DNA of 64,000 nt, taken from contig CAWBDS010000003.1 of assembly GCA_963787645.1 (NCBI GenBank), positions 186,001-250,000 on the forward strand. The letters run 5' to 3'. Origin of the DNA: Palsa-504 sp963787645 (GTDB lineage: Bacteria > Actinomycetota > Actinomycetes > Streptosporangiales > Streptosporangiaceae). This document shows, in pieces, positions 43,307 to 52,289 of the stretch; positions within the stretch are counted from its first letter, which is position 1, and each line of letters starts with the position of its first letter. The notes under the pieces were generated by a model. That model was not told the origin of the DNA. It ran no database searches and saw nothing but the letters and a program-made list of their open reading frames with translations. Position numbers and translations under genes: made by a program.

Positions 43307-44452
43307 ATGCCCGCGCAGATTCCGCCCGAAGCGCTCCAGCTGCGATCGCTGGTGAGGTCCGATCAGACCCTCGAGCTGTTCCTGGAGATGGTCCCGGTGT
43401 CCGAGCCGGGACCAGATGAGTTGGTCATCAGGGTTGAGACGGCACCGCTTAATCCGTCAGACATGGGCCTGCTCTTCGGCGGGGCTGAGATGGCGGCCGC
43501 GGTGGCGAGCGGGTCTGCTGAGCGCCCGGTCGTCACCGCGCCCATCCCCGATGCCGCCATGCGCGGCCTGGCCGGCCGGGTGGGGACGCCCCTGCCGGTC
43601 GGCAACGAGGGCGCGGGCACGGTCGTGGCCGCGGGCGAGTCCGCGGCCGCGCAGGGGATGCTGGGCAAGGTCGTGGCCGCGGCAGGCGGCGGAATGTACG
43701 CGCAGTACCGGTCGGTCAACGTCGCGCTGTGCCTGGAGCTCCCGGCCGGAGCGACGGCGATCCAGGGCGCGGCCTCGTTCGTTAACCCGATGACGGTGCT
43801 CGGCATGGTCGAGACCATGCGGACGGAGAATCACGGCGCGCTGGTGCACACCGCCGCGGCCTCCAACCTGGGCCAGATGCTCAACCGGCTCTGCATCGAG
43901 CGGCAGATCCCGCTGGTGAACATCGTGCGCAAGCCAGATCAGGAAACGACGCTCCGCGCGGCTGGTGCCGTCCACGTCTGCAATTCGACGTCGGCCGGCT
44001 TCATGACCGAGCTGATCGGCGCGCTCAAGGAAACCGGTGCCACGCTGGCCTTCGATGCCGTCGGCGGCGGCCGCCTGGCGAGCCAGATCCTGACCGGCAT
44101 GGAAGCCGCCGCCAGCGCCGCCGCGGGCGGCTACAGCAGGTACGGGTCGGCCGTGCATAAGCAGGTCTACATCTACGGATCGCTGGACCGCGGCCCGACC
44201 GAGCTGACCCGCAACTTCGGCTTGGCCTGGGGCATCGGCGGATGGCTGCTGACACCGTTCCTGCAGAAGATCGGCCTGGCGCGCGTCGCGGAGCTGCGCG
44301 ACCAGGTCGCGGCCGGGCTCACGACCACGTTCGCCAGCAGCTACACCGCGCAGGTATCACTGCCGGGCGCGCTCTCCCTCGAGGCGATCGCCGACTATGG
44401 CCGGCAGGCGACCGGCTCGAAGTACGTCATCATCCCGAACCGCGCCGCCTAA
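43307..44452 (+). CDS. Zinc-independent MDR oxidoreductase (quinone reductase-like)
   Basis: 381 residues from the ATG at 43307 with GAGAGG upstream. The medium-chain dehydrogenase fold is shown by DELVIRVETAPLNPSDMGLL (PLNPSD), LPVGNEGAGTVVAAG (GxExxGxV) and a nucleotide-binding half with ALVHTAAASNLGQMLNRLC (A-A-x-x-x-x-G-x-x) and GATLAFDAVGGGRLASQIL. Catalytic zinc ligands are not seen, placing it with NADPH quinone reductase-like enzymes. The C-terminal part (YIYGSLDRGPTELTRNFGLAWGIGGWLLTPFL) is typical of a subfamily sometimes annotated as zinc-binding dehydrogenase. Substrate unknown. Confidence 0.85.
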   Translation: MPAQIPPEALQLRSLVRSDQTLELFLEMVPVSEPGPDELVIRVETAPLNPSDMGLLFGGAEMAAAVASGSAERPVVTAPIPDAAMRGLAGRVGTPLPVGNEGAGTVVAAGESAAAQGMLGKVVAAAGGGMYAQYRSVNVALCLELPAGATAIQGAASFVNPMTVLGMVETMRTENHGALVHTAAASNLGQMLNRLCIERQIPLVNIVRKPDQETTLRAAGAVHVCNSTSAGFMTELIGALKETGATLAFDAVGGGRLASQILTGMEAAASAAAGGYSRYGSAVHKQVYIYGSLDRGPTELTRNFGLAWGIGGWLLTPFLQKIGLARVAELRDQVAAGLTTTFASSYTAQVSLPGALSLEAIADYGRQATGSKYVIIPNRAA

Positions 44453-44486
44453 GCCCTGCTGACGCGGTGATGTGTACCGTTTAGCC

Positions 44487-44966
44487 ATGGCTGTCAACGG
44501 GCCGCCCGGCTGGATGGCCCCGTCCGCGCGGCTGTGGCGGATGCGGCTGACCCAGGTCGCCGCGCCCGGGCTGATCCTCGTCGTGATCGCGGGCGTCACG
44601 ATCGGGATCTGGGCGGGCCCGGGCGCCGGGGCGGGCGCCGCGGCCGCCGTGATCGTAGCCGCCGGCTTCGTTTTGGGGGTGGCACGCCGTCGCTACCTGG
44701 CCTGGGCTTACCGCGAGCGGGCTGAGGACTTGATCGTCTCGCGCGGCGTGCTGGTCCGCCGGGTTTCCGTCGTGCCGTACGGGCGAATGCAGTTCGTCGA
44801 GGTCACCGCGGGACCGTTCGAGCGTGTCTTCCGGCTGGCCACCGTGCAGTTGCATACGGCGGCGGCCGCGAGCGACGCCCGGATACCTGGTCTCGAGCGG
44901 GATGAAGCCGCGCGACTGCGGGACCGCCTGGCCATGCTCGGTGAGGCCCGGGCAGCCGGCCTGTGA
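44487..44966 (+). CDS. Membrane protein with one bacterial PH domain (DUF304/bPH2)
   Basis: 159 residues from ATG at 44487. Two close transmembrane helices (about 22-62) are followed by a bPH2 domain: AEDLIVSRGVLVRRVSVVPYGRMQFVEVTAGPFERVFRLATVQLHTA, the family's 'l-x-x-r-G-x-l-x-r-x-x-x-x-v-P-x-x-R-i-Q-x-v-x-v-x-q-x-x-l-x-R-l-f-G-l-a-x-l-x-l-x-T-a'. The following gene, with a GTGA overlap, encodes a larger relative; the pair matches the YdbS/YdbT arrangement of Bacillus, a membrane complex of unclear role reported to affect resistance to some bacteriocins. Confidence 0.88.
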   Translation: MAVNGPPGWMAPSARLWRMRLTQVAAPGLILVVIAGVTIGIWAGPGAGAGAAAAVIVAAGFVLGVARRRYLAWAYRERAEDLIVSRGVLVRRVSVVPYGRMQFVEVTAGPFERVFRLATVQLHTAAAASDARIPGLERDEAARLRDRLAMLGEARAAGL

Positions 44967-46318
44967 CTGAGGATCCCGAGCACGCGGAAAGCACCGAGGA
45001 CACGGAGAGTGCCGCGGACACCGGAGCCGCAGTCGGCGTCGGCTGGCATCGCCTGCACCCGCTGTCGCCCCTGATGCGGGCGGGCGGCCTAGTCTCAGGC
45101 CTGCTCGGTCTCCTTGTCCTGAGCCTGGTGACGGCCGACAGCTACGAGGACTACCTCTCCCGGGTGGTCGTGGCCGCCGGGCTCGTGGTCACTGGTTTCA
45201 TCCGGTGGCTCGTCACCCGATGGAAACTGGACGGCACTACGCTGCGCATCGAGACCGGCCTGCTGCGGCGGGATTCCCGGCAGCTCCCGATGAGCAGGAT
45301 TCAGGCGGTCGACGTGGTACGGCCGCTTCTGGCGCGCCTGCTTGGCCTGGCGGCTCTGCGGATCAGGCTGGCCGGGCACGGGGGCGGCCGGCTGGCCTAC
45401 CTGACCGTCGGCGAGGCCGCCAGGCTGCGGGCCGCGCTGCTGGCCGGCCAGCACGGTCTTGACCCAGCCACCCCAGAGGCCGCCGAGCTTCCGGTGATCA
45501 CTGTCCCGACGGGCCGGGTGATCGGCGCCACGTTGCTGCGGGCGGCGCCCAGGTTCCTGGCCCTGGCGGTGATCGCCGGGGTCGCCGCCACGGCTGCGCA
45601 CCGCATCTTCCTCACCGCGGAGTCCACCCTCGCCGTGATCGCGCTCGGGCTGGTGACCAGGACATGGGGGCAGGTGACGGGCCGCTACGGCTTTACGGTC
45701 GCCACCTCACCTGACGGGATACGAATCCGCCGGGGGCTGCTGAATACGGTGGCCGAGACGATTCCGTTCCGCCGGGTCCAGGCGGTGCGCCTGGTCCAGC
45801 CGCTGTTGTGGCGCCCGTTCGGCTGGTGCAAGCTGGTGGTTCACGTGGCGGGCGTGGCAGGCCGGGGCTCCGGGGCTAAGGCCGGCGGCCTGACCAAGGC
45901 CCTGCTTCCGGTGGGCTCCATGGCCGAAGCGCAGCACCTAGTCGGGCTGGTCCTCGGTCACGACCTGCCGGAACTGACCAAGCCCCCGAAACGAGCGCGC
46001 GTCAAGGCGCCGCTGAGCTACCACTTCCTGGCCGCCGGACATAACCAGGTGATGGCCGTGACGGTCACCGGACGAGTGTCCGAGCGGACCGTCTACATGA
46101 GGCTGGAAAAGCTGCAGAGTGTCCGGTTGACCCAAGGGCCGGCGCAGCGCGTGCTGTCGCTCGCCTCGGTGCACGTCGATGCCGCCGGGCGGTGGGCCCA
46201 CGCGGCCTTCTCCGATCGCCAGGCGGATCAGGCCAGCGGCCTCCTCGACGAGCTCGCCGACCTCGGCCGAAGTGCTCGCGGTGCGGAAAGCTCCCACCTT
46301 TGGCGACCGTCGACGTAG
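44963..46318 (+). CDS. Multi-PH-domain membrane protein (YdbT-like)
   Basis: 451 residues, GTG at 44963 overlapping the previous stop. An acidic leader (1-25) precedes helices near 45-75, then a first bPH2 domain with TTLRIETGLLRRDSRQLPMSRIQAVDVVRPLLARLLGLAALRIRL. A second helix pair and PH domain follow (PDGIRIRRGLLNTVAETIPFRRVQAVRLVQPLLWRPFGWCKLVVHV), and a third, more degenerate unit is near 360-430 (ERTVYMRLEKLQSVRLTQGPAQRVLSLASVHV). Three repeats fit the YdbT/DUF304 layout. Together with the upstream gene it should form one membrane complex. Confidence 0.88.
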   Translation: MTEDPEHAESTEDTESAADTGAAVGVGWHRLHPLSPLMRAGGLVSGLLGLLVLSLVTADSYEDYLSRVVVAAGLVVTGFIRWLVTRWKLDGTTLRIETGLLRRDSRQLPMSRIQAVDVVRPLLARLLGLAALRIRLAGHGGGRLAYLTVGEAARLRAALLAGQHGLDPATPEAAELPVITVPTGRVIGATLLRAAPRFLALAVIAGVAATAAHRIFLTAESTLAVIALGLVTRTWGQVTGRYGFTVATSPDGIRIRRGLLNTVAETIPFRRVQAVRLVQPLLWRPFGWCKLVVHVAGVAGRGSGAKAGGLTKALLPVGSMAEAQHLVGLVLGHDLPELTKPPKRARVKAPLSYHFLAAGHNQVMAVTVTGRVSERTVYMRLEKLQSVRLTQGPAQRVLSLASVHVDAAGRWAHAAFSDRQADQASGLLDELADLGRSARGAESSHLWRPST

Positions 46319-46395
46319 CCGAAGACCCGGGAGCGCGGCAGGCGCGTTCCCGGGTCCTCGATCGGTGTACAGCAGGACTCGCGGCCTTCGGGTGG

Positions 46396-47241
46396 TCAGG
46401 CGTCGCGGCGGCGAAGCTGCCAGGCGGCCAGGGCGGTCAGCACGACCGCGTACCCGCACAGGCACGCGAAGCCGGTCCACGGGCTCAGCGCATGCGCGGT
46501 GCCCAGCGGGCTGCCCCACAGGGCCCCGCCGGCGTTGGACGGCAGGTAGGACGCGAAGCCCGTGATGTTGTGAGGGAGGGCCGCCACGACGATCGGGATG
46601 ACGAAGAACACCGCGGCGAATACCGACAGGCCTGCCGCGGTCTTGCGGAGCAGGGCGCCCAGGGCGAGGCCGATGATGACCACGACGGTCAGGTACATCG
46701 ACGAGCCGGCCACCTCCCGCAGCACGCCGGGAGCGGTCAGCGAGAGGGTCGAACCGCCGCGGGAGGATTCGATAGCGGCCGCGGCGAAGAAGTCGGCGAA
46801 CGCGCACAGCATGGTCACCGGCAGCACCAGGCCCACCAGCCCGATCACCTTGGCCCACAGCACCGGCAGCCGGGCGGGCACGACGGCCAGCGTGGCGCGG
46901 ATCATCCCGGTGCCGTACTCGCCGCTGAACGCCAGCACGCCGACCACGCCGATCACCAGCTGGGCGAACAACACGCCTAGCAGGGCCACCGACACTCCGT
47001 TGGCGGCGGTATTGCCCGGCGAGATCTTGTACGGCGTCCCGGACCCTGCCACCGCGGCACCCAGGCCGGTGATCAGCACGGCCGCGGTCAGCGCGGACCA
47101 CCGGGTCGAGCGCAGCGCCCGCAGCTTGGTCCACTCCGCGCGGACGACGCGCACTTGGGTCACTGGTCCGGCTACGGTGGCCGGGGCCGGGGCCGGCGTT
47201 GCTTGCGCGGGGGCGAGCCCGGTGCCCATGACGGCGGTCAT
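46396..47241 (-). CDS. ABC-2 type transporter permease
   Basis: 281 residues with six transmembrane helices after a Pro/Ala-rich leader. 'VRVVRAEWTKLRALRSTRWSALTAAVLITGLGAAV' is the standard beginning of actinobacterial ABC-2 permeases, and FSGEYGTGMIRATLAVVPARLPVLWAKVIGLVGLV (E-Y-x-x-G-x-x-R-x-x-l) the conserved coupling region. Translation is coupled to the ATPase gene by an ATGA overlap (47241). Substrate unknown: a lantibiotic, drug or lipid exporter are all possible. Confidence 0.88.
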   Translation of the reverse strand: MTAVMGTGLAPAQATPAPAPATVAGPVTQVRVVRAEWTKLRALRSTRWSALTAAVLITGLGAAVAGSGTPYKISPGNTAANGVSVALLGVLFAQLVIGVVGVLAFSGEYGTGMIRATLAVVPARLPVLWAKVIGLVGLVLPVTMLCAFADFFAAAAIESSRGGSTLSLTAPGVLREVAGSSMYLTVVVIIGLALGALLRKTAAGLSVFAAVFFVIPIVVAALPHNITGFASYLPSNAGGALWGSPLGTAHALSPWTGFACLCGYAVVLTALAAWQLRRRDA

Positions 47242-48149
47242 AGCGTCGCTCCGGCGTGGTACTCGATGCTGTCCTGGGTGACTTGCATGAAGGCCTCTTC
47301 CAGCGAAGCGTGGGTGGGGGTGAGCTCGTAGACCGGCAGGTGAGCCCGCCAGGCCGCCGCGCCGATCTGCTCGGCGGTAATGCCGGAGACACGCATCCGG
47401 TCCGTTCCGTCATTAATGATCGTGACACCCGGAGCGGCCAGCAGCTGGCCGAGCCGTACGGGTTCTGGGGTGCGGACCAGCACGCCGGTCCCGGTGGCGT
47501 GGTCGACGAAATCCTCGACGCTGGCCTCGGTGATGAGCTTGCCGCGGCCCAGCACGACCAGCTGGGTGGCGGTCTGCGCCATCTCGCTCATCAGGTGGGA
47601 GGAGACCAGGACGGTGCGTCCTTCGGCGGCCAGCGACTTGAGCAGCAGCCGGATCCAGCGCACCCCGTCCGGGTCCAGGCCGTTGACCGGCTCGTCCAGC
47701 ACGACCGTCTGCGGCCGGCCGAGCAGCGCGGCGGCCACGCCGAGGCGCTGTCCCATGCCCAGGGAGAACCCGCCCGCCCGGGTGCCGGCGACCTCGCCCA
47801 GGCCGGCCAGCTCGATCACCTCATCGACGCGGCGGCGGCCGATCCCGGCCGTGCGGGCCAGGGCCAGCAGGTTGGTCCGGGCCGACAGGCCCGGGTGCAC
47901 CGACCTGGCGTCCAGCAGGATGCCGAGCTCGGCCATCGGGGCGGCCGCGCCGGGGTAGTGCTTGCCGTTGACCCGCACCGTCCCGCTGTCCGGCCGGTCC
48001 AGCCCGGCGATCATCCGCATCGTGGTGGATTTCCCGGCCCCGTTCGGACCAAGGAACCCGGTCACCACGCCCGGCTCCACCACGAAGCTCAATCCGTCCA
48101 CGGCGGTCTTATCGCCGTACCGCTTGGTCAGGCCGTCAATCTCGATCAT
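47238..48149 (-). CDS. ABC transporter ATP-binding protein
   Basis: 303 residues from the ATG at 48149. The ABC domain is complete: Walker A GPNGAGKSTTMRMI, a Q-loop replaced by ELGILLDAR (as usual in the bacitracin/lantibiotic export ATPases), signature FSLGMGQRLGVAAALLG, Walker B QTVVLDEPVNGLDPDG and H-loop LVSSHLMSE. The C-terminal extension ends THASLEEAFMQVTQDSIEYHAG, the usual DrrA-type tail. It powers the permease encoded immediately downstream. The divergent giant regulator starts 115 bp away and may control this exporter. Confidence 0.92.
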   Translation of the reverse strand: MIEIDGLTKRYGDKTAVDGLSFVVEPGVVTGFLGPNGAGKSTTMRMIAGLDRPDSGTVRVNGKHYPGAAAPMAELGILLDARSVHPGLSARTNLLALARTAGIGRRRVDEVIELAGLGEVAGTRAGGFSLGMGQRLGVAAALLGRPQTVVLDEPVNGLDPDGVRWIRLLLKSLAAEGRTVLVSSHLMSEMAQTATQLVVLGRGKLITEASVEDFVDHATGTGVLVRTPEPVRLGQLLAAPGVTIINDGTDRMRVSGITAEQIGAAAWRAHLPVYELTPTHASLEEAFMQVTQDSIEYHAGATL

Positions 48150-48263
48150 GCTTTGTCCTTCCCTGGGTGTGCTTAGACGCAAGCCTGCGTCCAGGGGCTG
48201 AGGCGGGACTGTCGTGGCGCTGAGGCGGGGCGATTTCCGGGCCAGGGCCGTACGGTGGAAGTC

Positions 48264-51200
48264 ATGGAGGTCCGGCTGTTCGGCGAGCTCGAAGCGCTGG
48301 ATGGTGGCGTGCCGGTGCCGGTCCGCGGCGCCAAGCAGCGGGCCCTGCTGGCCCTGCTGGCGCTGCAGCGGGGGCAGCCGGTCAGCGCCGACCGGCTGAT
48401 CGACGTGCTGTGGGGCGACGGGCAGGCCGCCAACCCGGCCAACGCCTTGCAGGCGCAGATCGGCCAGCTGCGCCGTACCCTCGGGCCGGCGGCGATCCTC
48501 ACCACCGACGCCGGCTATGCCCTCACCGCCGGACCCGACGAGGTCGACGTCGTCCGCTTCGAGCAGCTGGTCGCGCAGGGGCAGCGGCTGGCCGCCGACG
48601 GCCAGCTGGCGCCGGCCTCGGCCGCCCTGGGCGAGGCCCTGCACCTGCGGCGCGGCGAGCCGCTGGCCGAGTTCACTTATGCAGGCTTTTTTGATGCCGA
48701 ACGGTCCCACCTCAACGAGCTGGTCCTGGTGGCGACCGAATCCCGGGCCGGAGCCGACCTGGGCCTGGGGCGCTACGGGGAACTCGCGGGCGAACTGGAG
48801 GCGCTGTGCCGGGAACACCCACTGCGCGAACGCCTGTGGGAGCTGTTCATCCTGGCCCTGTACCGGAGCGGCAGGCAGGCCGAGGCCTTGCGTGCCTATA
48901 CCGAAATCCGGGCTCGCCTGGCCGGCGAGCTGGGTATCGATCCCGGCCCGGCGTTGCGGGAACTCCAGGCCCGCATCCTGGCCCAGGACCCGTCGCTCAG
49001 CTCGGCCAGCGCCCCGGCCAGCCCGGCTCCGGCTCAGCCGGCTGCTTCGCCGGAAGCGGCTGGCCATCTTGTAGTGTCGGCTCCCCTGCTCCAGACGAAG
49101 TTCTATATTCCGAGGCCACGACGTGACCTGGTGCCGCGTCCGCGACTGATCGAACGGCTGGACCGCGGGACCGCGTCGAGGCTGACGCTCGTCTCCGCAC
49201 CCGCTGGCTTCGGCAAGACGACGCTGCTCGCCGAGTGGCTGGCGGCGGGACCGGCCACGTCGGCCGGCGAGCGGCAGGTGGCGTGGCTCTCGCTAGATCG
49301 GGCCGATAACCACGCCGTGTCCTTCTGGACCTATGTCATCGCCGCGCTGCGGACGGTGGCCTCCGAGGTCGGCGAGACCGCACTGGCCTTGCTGCGGGCC
49401 CCTCAGCCGCCGCCGATCGAGACGGTGCTTACCGCGCTGCTCAACGACCTGGGCGCCGCTGCGGGTGAGATCGTGCTAGTGCTCGACGACTACCACGTGA
49501 TCGATGCGGGCGACGTGCAGGACGGGATGGCGTTCCTGCTCGACCATCTGCCCGCGGAGCTGCACGTGGTCATGGCCAGCCGGGCCGATCCCGCGTTGCC
49601 GCTGGCCCGGTTGCGGGCGCGCGGCGAGCTGGCCGAGATCCGCGCGGCCGAGCTGCGCTTCACCGCTGACGAGGCCGCCTCGTATCTCAACGAGATGATG
49701 GGCCTGCAGCTGACCGCGCGGGACGTGGCCGCGCTGGAGGGACGCACCGAAGGCTGGATCGCCGCGCTCCAGCTGGCGGCGCTGTCGATGCAGGGGCGAG
49801 GCGACGTGGCCGGCTTCATCGCCGGCTTCGCGGGCGATGACCGTTACATCGTGGATTACCTGGCCGAGGAGGTGCTGCAGCGTCAGCCCGACCATGTCCA
49901 GGCCTTCTTGCTGCAGACCTCTGTCCTGGGACGGCTGAGCGGTCCGCTATGCGACGCGGTCACCGGGCAGGCCGACGGCAAGGCCATGCTGGAGGCACTG
50001 GACCGGGGAAACCTGTTCCTGGTTCCGCTGGATGACCGCCGCCGGTGGTATCGCTACCACCATCTGTTTGCCGACGTGCTGCAGGCGCGCCTGCTCGACG
50101 AGCAGCCCGGCGAGGTACCGGGCCTGCACCGGCGGGCCAGCGCGTGGTATCAGCGCAACGGTGAGCAGTCCGTGGCCATTGACCACGCGCTGGCCGCCCG
50201 GGATTTCGGCCAGGCGGCGGACCTGATCGAGCGGGCGCTCCCGGCCATGCGCCAGATCAGGCAGGAAGCCACGGTGCACAGCTGGCTCAAGGTACTCCCC
50301 GACGAGGTGGTCCGGGCCAGGCCGATGCTCAGCTTTGCCGTCGCCGGGGCGCTGCTGGACGCCGGTGAGCTCGACGGAGTTGAGGTCCGGCTGCGGGACG
50401 CCGAGCGGTGGCTGGAGGAGGATACGGGATCCCCCGCCCGGCCGGCGGAGATGGTCGTGGCCAACGAGGATGAATTCCGCCGCCTGCCGGGGGCGATTGA
50501 GCTGTACCGTGGGGCGCTGGCCCTGGCCCGGGGCGATCTGGCCGCCACCGTGAGATACGCCCAGCGAACGCTCGATCGTGCGCTGGCGGACGACTATGGC
50601 GTGCGGGCCGGGGCATCGGGGTTCCTGGGGCTCGCGTTCTGGACCCGCGGGGAGCTGGAGGCCGCGCATTCGGCGTGGGCCGAATGCGCGGCGGGGCTAC
50701 GGCGGTACGGGCAGATCGCCGATACCTTCGGCTGTGCGATCGGGATGGCGGACATCCGGCTAGCGCAAGGCCGCCTCGGCGAGGCGATGCGCACCTACGA
50801 GCAGGCCCTGCGGCGGGCGGCTGAGCAGGACGGGCCGGTGCTGCGGGGCACGGCGGACATGTACACCGGGATGAGCGAGGTCTACCGCGAGCGCGACGAC
50901 CTGCCCGCCGCCACGCAGCAGTTGCGGCGCAGCCAGGAGCTGGGTGAGCACATCGGGCTACCGCAGAACCGGTATCGCTGGCGGGTGGCGATGGCCCGGG
51001 TCCGCCAGGCCGAAGGAGATCTGGACGGCGCCCTCGACCTGCTCAATGAGGCGGAGCGCGTGTATGTAGCCGACTTCTTCCCCAACGTACGGCCGGTCCC
51101 GGCGTTGCGGGCCAGAGTCTGGATCGCGCAGGGCAGACTCGGCGAAGCGCTCGGCTGGGCGCGTGAGCAGGGCCTGTCCGCCGATGACGACCTCAGCTAC

Positions 51201-51839
51201 CTCCGCGAGTTCGAGCACATCACCCTGGCCCGGGTGCTCTTGGCGCGGTACGCCGAGGAGCGGGCCGAGCACTCCGGTTACGAGGTGGCCCGGCTCCTGG
51301 AGCGCCTCCTGCGGGCCGCGGAAGCAGGAGGCAGGACGGGACGCGTCATCGAGATCCTGGTGCTGCGGGCGGTCGCGCACCAGGTACGCCGGGACATCCC
51401 GGCCGCCCTGGCCTGCCTGGAACGGGCGCTGACGCTGGCTGAGCCGGAGGGTTACGTCCGCGTCTTCATCGATGAGGGGCCGCCGATGGCTTCGCTGCTC
51501 AGAGCGGCCGCGAAACAGGGGACCGCCGGGAACTACGCCCGCCGGCTGCTGGCCGCCATGAGCGAGACCGGGCCGCACAGCCCGGTCGGGCAGGCCCCGG
51601 TCAAGCCAGCCCCGGTCAAGCCAGCACTGATCGATCCGCTGAGCGAACGTGAGCTCGAGGTGCTCCGGCTGCTCGGAACCGAACTGGACGGCCCGGCCAT
51701 CGCCCGCGAGCTCGTGGTGTCCCTGAGCACCGTGCGGACGCACACCAAGCACATCTACGCCAAGCTCGGCGTGACCAACCGCCGGGCCGCGGTCCGCCGG
51801 GCCGCGGAACTCGACCTGCCGCGCACCCGCAACCGGTAA
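48264..51839 (+). CDS. SARP-LAL-LuxR hybrid transcriptional regulator
   Basis: 1,191 residues from the ATG at 48264. The domain order starts with an OmpR/SARP-type winged helix (1-95: MEVRLFGELEALDG, RALLALLALQRGQPVSADRLIDVLWGD). A BTAD tetratricopeptide domain (95-250: VDVVRFEQLVAQGQRLAADG, HPLRERLWELFILALYRSGRQAEALRAY) follows, then an Ala/Pro linker. A MalT-like STAND NTPase starts near 270, with Walker A SAPAGFGKTTLL (310-320) and the Walker B-like VLVLDDYHVI. TPR-like helices occupy about 600-1090. A LuxR helix-turn-helix ends the chain (LSERELEVLRLLGTELDGPAIARELVVSLSTVRTHTKHIYAKLGVTNR). Two DNA-binding domains lie at opposite ends of one chain. It is divergent from the ABC exporter and upstream of the small partner gene. 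Confidence 0.93.
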   Translation: MEVRLFGELEALDGGVPVPVRGAKQRALLALLALQRGQPVSADRLIDVLWGDGQAANPANALQAQIGQLRRTLGPAAILTTDAGYALTAGPDEVDVVRFEQLVAQGQRLAADGQLAPASAALGEALHLRRGEPLAEFTYAGFFDAERSHLNELVLVATESRAGADLGLGRYGELAGELEALCREHPLRERLWELFILALYRSGRQAEALRAYTEIRARLAGELGIDPGPALRELQARILAQDPSLSSASAPASPAPAQPAASPEAAGHLVVSAPLLQTKFYIPRPRRDLVPRPRLIERLDRGTASRLTLVSAPAGFGKTTLLAEWLAAGPATSAGERQVAWLSLDRADNHAVSFWTYVIAALRTVASEVGETALALLRAPQPPPIETVLTALLNDLGAAAGEIVLVLDDYHVIDAGDVQDGMAFLLDHLPAELHVVMASRADPALPLARLRARGELAEIRAAELRFTADEAASYLNEMMGLQLTARDVAALEGRTEGWIAALQLAALSMQGRGDVAGFIAGFAGDDRYIVDYLAEEVLQRQPDHVQAFLLQTSVLGRLSGPLCDAVTGQADGKAMLEALDRGNLFLVPLDDRRRWYRYHHLFADVLQARLLDEQPGEVPGLHRRASAWYQRNGEQSVAIDHALAARDFGQAADLIERALPAMRQIRQEATVHSWLKVLPDEVVRARPMLSFAVAGALLDAGELDGVEVRLRDAERWLEEDTGSPARPAEMVVANEDEFRRLPGAIELYRGALALARGDLAATVRYAQRTLDRALADDYGVRAGASGFLGLAFWTRGELEAAHSAWAECAAGLRRYGQIADTFGCAIGMADIRLAQGRLGEAMRTYEQALRRAAEQDGPVLRGTADMYTGMSEVYRERDDLPAATQQLRRSQELGEHIGLPQNRYRWRVAMARVRQAEGDLDGALDLLNEAERVYVADFFPNVRPVPALRARVWIAQGRLGEALGWAREQGLSADDDLSYLREFEHITLARVLLARYAEERAEHSGYEVARLLERLLRAAEAGGRTGRVIEILVLRAVAHQVRRDIPAALACLERALTLAEPEGYVRVFIDEGPPMASLLRAAAKQGTAGNYARRLLAAMSETGPHSPVGQAPVKPAPVKPALIDPLSERELEVLRLLGTELDGPAIARELVVSLSTVRTHTKHIYAKLGVTNRRAAVRRAAELDLPRTRNR

Positions 51840-51991
51840 CCCCGGCCCGCCGCCCACCGCGGCCCGCGTCGCCCAGATCATCGCATCAATCCCCACGTGT
51901 GGTGATGCCGCCTCACCACATCGGCTTCTAGCTTTCGATCAGACGGCGAACGGTCCAGACGCCGCCGGAAAGCAATAGCCAGGGAGTACCC

Positions 51992-52261
51992 ATGAGCGAA
52001 ATATCGGCCGACCACTATCGCCGCCCGGGACGGTACGAAATCCGCCTCAAGGGGCACCTCGAGGCCCGGTGGACCGCCTGGTTCGACGGGCTGACCATCA
52101 CCCGCGACAGCGACGGCACCACCATCATCCATGGCCCCGTAGCCGACCAGGCCGCGCTCTACGGCCTGCTCCAGAAAACGCGCGACCTGGGCCTGCCCCT
52201 GATCTCGGTCAACTACGTCGAACCCGGCCATCCCCCTACGCCCGCCACCCAGACCCGGTAA
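51992..52261 (+). CDS. Small conserved protein linked to LAL regulators
   Basis: 89 residues: 'RPGRYEIRLKGHLEARWTAWFDGLTITRDSDGTTIIHGPVADQAALYGLLQKTRDLGLPLISVNYVEPG'. I recognise this as a compact family often found beside LuxR/LAL regulators in actinomycetes and chloroflexi, usually annotated as hypothetical. The predicted fold is alpha/beta, with a strand pair around 'YEIRLKGHL' and 'GTTIIHGPV'. No catalytic motif. ATG at 51992 with a GGGAG site. It lies 152 nt after the regulator and 28 nt before the DUF4386 gene, so it may be in the same operon as the latter. Confidence 0.8.
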   Translation: MSEISADHYRRPGRYEIRLKGHLEARWTAWFDGLTITRDSDGTTIIHGPVADQAALYGLLQKTRDLGLPLISVNYVEPGHPPTPATQTR

Positions 52262-52289
52262 CTCAGCCATCCGCGAAAAGGAGCCCGAC

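Noticed and set aside
47238..49067. Extended N-terminus for the ABC ATPase
   Set aside because: The extension is antisense of the SARP-LAL regulator; the ATPase starts naturally at 48149.
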